From Candidatus Sumerlaeota bacterium (GTDB lineage: Bacteria; Sumerlaeota; Sumerlaeia; JAFGJS01), in contig JAFGJS010000087.1 in NCBI GenBank assembly GCA_016928995.1, forward strand, positions 1-34,614: a stretch of DNA of 34,614 nt, read 5' to 3'. Of the stretch, positions 33,355 to 34,614 are shown one piece after another. A program made the position numbers and the translations under genes. The notes beneath the pieces are model-generated. The model did not search any database. It was not told the DNA's origin and worked only from the letters and a program-made list of their open reading frames with translations. Position 1 is the first letter of the stretch. Every line of letters starts with the position of its first letter.

Positions 33355-33686
33355 TGAACGACATGCCTTTAGGCGATGACGCAATCAATTATTTGCACGA
33401 AGGTCGCCTGATTCGTTTTTGCTGCAAAGGTTGCCAGGCGGATTTCGCAAAATCGCCGGAGAAGTATCTTAAAGCGCTGGATGCTGCTGTGATCAAGAAC
33501 CAGGTGGATAAATATCCGCTGGATACATGTGTCGTTTCCGGCGCGCCGTTGGACGGAATGGGCGCTCCCAAGGATTTTGTGTATCGCAATCGGCTGGTCC
33601 GTTTTTGCTGCTCAGGTTGCGAAAAGACGTTTCTGAAAGATCCGGCCAAATATCTGGAGAAGATCGACGCAGCGATGGCAGAGTAA
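33354..33686 (+). CDS. TRASH/YHS-like metal-binding protein, two Cys-rich repeats (possible 3' part of frameshifted gene)
   Basis: A 110-residue frame from ATG 33354 (a GTG at 33351 is also possible) that overlaps the preceding stop. It has two similar units: MPLGDDAINYLHEGRLIRFCCKGC, then QADFAKSPEKYLKALDAA; and TCVVSGAPLDGMG...VYRNRLVRFCCSGC, then EKTFLKDPAKYLEKIDAA. The FCCxGCxxxFxKxPxKYL motif is a Cys-rich metal-binding knuckle of the TRASH/YHS kind found beside copper-efflux genes. The first unit lacks its leading Cys segment. As a separate protein it would be cytoplasmic without a signal; joined to 33169-33354 it would be exported. A periplasmic metal chaperone role is inferred from the cus context. 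Confidence 0.72.
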   Translation: MNDMPLGDDAINYLHEGRLIRFCCKGCQADFAKSPEKYLKALDAAVIKNQVDKYPLDTCVVSGAPLDGMGAPKDFVYRNRLVRFCCSGCEKTFLKDPAKYLEKIDAAMAE

Positions 33687-33766
33687 AAAACGCGGCTTAG
33701 AGCATTCACACGGGTGCATGTCACTTAAGTTACGGAGGCCAATCTCTTTAATCATGGCTCCTTATT

Positions 33767-33900
33767 AGCGCTGAAGGCGCTGCGTATCACAGCCCAGGCC
33801 AGAGCAGCGAAAGGCGCCTGCGGCGCGTTTCGCCATGCAGTTGTTGGTTTGGTTCTCCGCTTGCGGCCGTGAGCGCCGGCCTGGGTAAGCGTTAAAAAAC
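33767..33900 (+). repeat. Hairpin-rich repetitive intergenic element
   Basis: The 350 bases between the metal-binding gene and cusA hold no gene. They contain a perfect AGCGC/GCGCT stem-loop (33767-33781), a GGCGCC-rich run near 33815-33833, and CCCAGGCC (33793-33800) that can pair with GGCCTGGG (33878-33885). Related 'AGCCCAGG...CCTGGGTAA' elements are, as I remember them, dispersed repeats in several candidate-phylum and planctomycete genomes. Confidence 0.5.
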
Positions 33901-33923
33901 GTCTCCAGGCTGGCGGGTTTTTT
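33874..33923 (+). terminator. Intrinsic terminator or attenuator before cusA
   Basis: CGCCGGCCTGG (33874-33884) pairs with CCAGGCTGGCG (33905-33915) at 10 of 11 positions, around a 20-base loop that can itself fold (GTT-A6-AAC). GG and six T residues follow. It would stop transcription from the cusC-cusB side about 120 bases before cusA. The left arm can alternatively pair with the upstream CCCAGGCC, so conditional readthrough is imaginable. Confidence 0.65.
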
Positions 33924-34040
33924 GCCCTGCAAAAATCATGACATCCGTGTTTTGCAATTCCGTAGCTTAAGAGAATTACGCCCTCATCCGCACGATGACG
34001 CCATCTCTGTCAATGCGCCGTAGATACAGGATTATCGACC

Positions 34041-34541
34041 ATGTCCACGCACAATACTGAACATCGATCCTTGCTGGATTCCTTGATCTGGTTTTGCCTG
34101 CAAAAAAAGCTGGCGGTGACGCTGATCACGGTCGCTTTCATCGCCTGGGGAGTAATGGTCGCGCCGTTCGACTGGTCGCTGGGCGGCTTTGTGCCGCGCG
34201 ATCTGGTGCCGGTGGATGCGATTCCGGACATCGGCGAGAACCAGCAGATCGTCTTCACTGAATGGATGGGGCGCTCGCCGCAGGACGTGGAGGATCAGAT
34301 CAGCTATCCGCTGACGGTTTCGCTGCTTGGCATCCCGGGCGTGAAGACGATCCGCTCTTACTCGATGTTCGGCTTTTCGACGATTTACGTAATCTTCAAG
34401 GAGGACGTGGAATTTTACTGGTCGCGGACGCGGGTGCTGGAAAAGCTGAATAGCCTGCCAGCCGGGATGCTGCCGCCTGATGTGAAGCCTGCGCTGGGGC
34501 CGGATGCCACGGCGATGGGGCAAATCTTCGTAAGCCTTTAG
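34041..34541 (+). pseudogene. cusA: CusA-type heavy-metal RND permease, truncated after about 164 codons
   Basis: The N-terminus of a CusA/CzcA-type proton-driven metal exporter: TM1 near residues 20-45, then VPVDAIPDIGENQQIVFTEW, EDQISYPLTVSLLGIPGVKTIRSYSMFGFSTIYVIF, SRTRVLEKLNSLP and LGPDATAMGQIF. In the family this continues with an aromatic stretch (W/YxYxL) and nearly 900 more residues. Here the frame reads VSL and stops at TAG 34539-34541. The last 70 bases of the window do not resemble CusA in any frame. An insertion element, rearrangement or assembly join near 34524 are all possible. No strong ribosome binding site is seen before ATG 34041. Confidence 0.82.
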
Positions 34542-34614
34542 CCAAGTGTCACGGTTTGCGCCTCAAAACCACAGCGGACAGGTTTTAAACAAACCAAAAA
34601 AGAGATAGCTCGCC
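34525..34614. other. Unassigned sequence after the cusA break
   Basis: From about 34525 the sequence no longer encodes CusA in any frame. It is A-rich near the end and one frame reads LAKCHGLRLKTTADRF before a stop. It could be the left end of an insertion sequence whose transposase lies beyond the window. No inverted repeat or target duplication can be tested here. Confidence 0.35.

Noticed and set aside
33911-33926. TGGCGGGTTTTTTGCC, which matches the sigma-54 -24/-12 spacing
   Set aside because: It is made of the right arm and T-run of a strong terminator, so the match is most simply coincidental; no enhancer palindrome lies upstream within this gap.

Overview
The window reads as a chromosomal segment from an uncultivated Gram-negative-type bacterium. 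Two RND efflux systems, a TolC-family outer-membrane protein and CusB/AcrA-type adaptors imply a double membrane. A PulG-like prepilin of the 'NFLEFQTRAK' type, a stand-alone HPr kinase, TPR proteins with one membrane span and a CHASE2 adenylate cyclase suggest the PVC group or a nearby candidate phylum (Hydrogenedentes, Sumerlaeota or Lentisphaerae type). This placement is inference only; no rRNA, tRNA or CRISPR array was recognised.

Left part (1-12.8 kb): the end of a secreted InlB-type repeat protein; a minus-strand zinc-ribbon/TPR membrane protein; a TetR regulator, RND adaptor and RND pump set (3011-8223); argininosuccinate lyase overlapping HPr kinase, then methionyl-tRNA formyltransferase (8449-11871); a repeat-rich gap; and a minus-strand prepilin-like protein.

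Middle part (12.8-23.1 kb): a CHASE2/adenylate cyclase lies divergent from a lactate-utilisation cluster lutA-lutB-lutC. The cluster is split between lutA and lutB by about 2.2 kb that holds a REP-associated tyrosine transposase (RAYT), at least seven REP-like hairpins and a lone PD-(D/E)xK nuclease-like gene. A PilZ-like protein, a strong terminator, signal peptidase I and another TPR membrane protein follow.

Right part (23.2-34.6 kb): a 1307-residue secreted polysaccharide-lyase-like protein with LamG, F5/8C and three SLH domains stands out by its low G+C and foreign-looking architecture. Next comes a heavy-metal (Cus-type) locus. A minus-strand NtrC-family regulator and histidine kinase face a plus-strand run of cusC, cusB, a small exported protein, a TRASH/YHS-like metal-binding protein and cusA. 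A sigma-54-type promoter precedes cusC and a 17-bp palindrome occurs at two places in the locus. The locus looks decayed: the kinase has lost its H-box by a frameshifting deletion, the regulator has an in-frame TAA in its receiver domain, the small metal-binding gene appears frameshifted, and cusA homology stops abruptly after about 164 codons.
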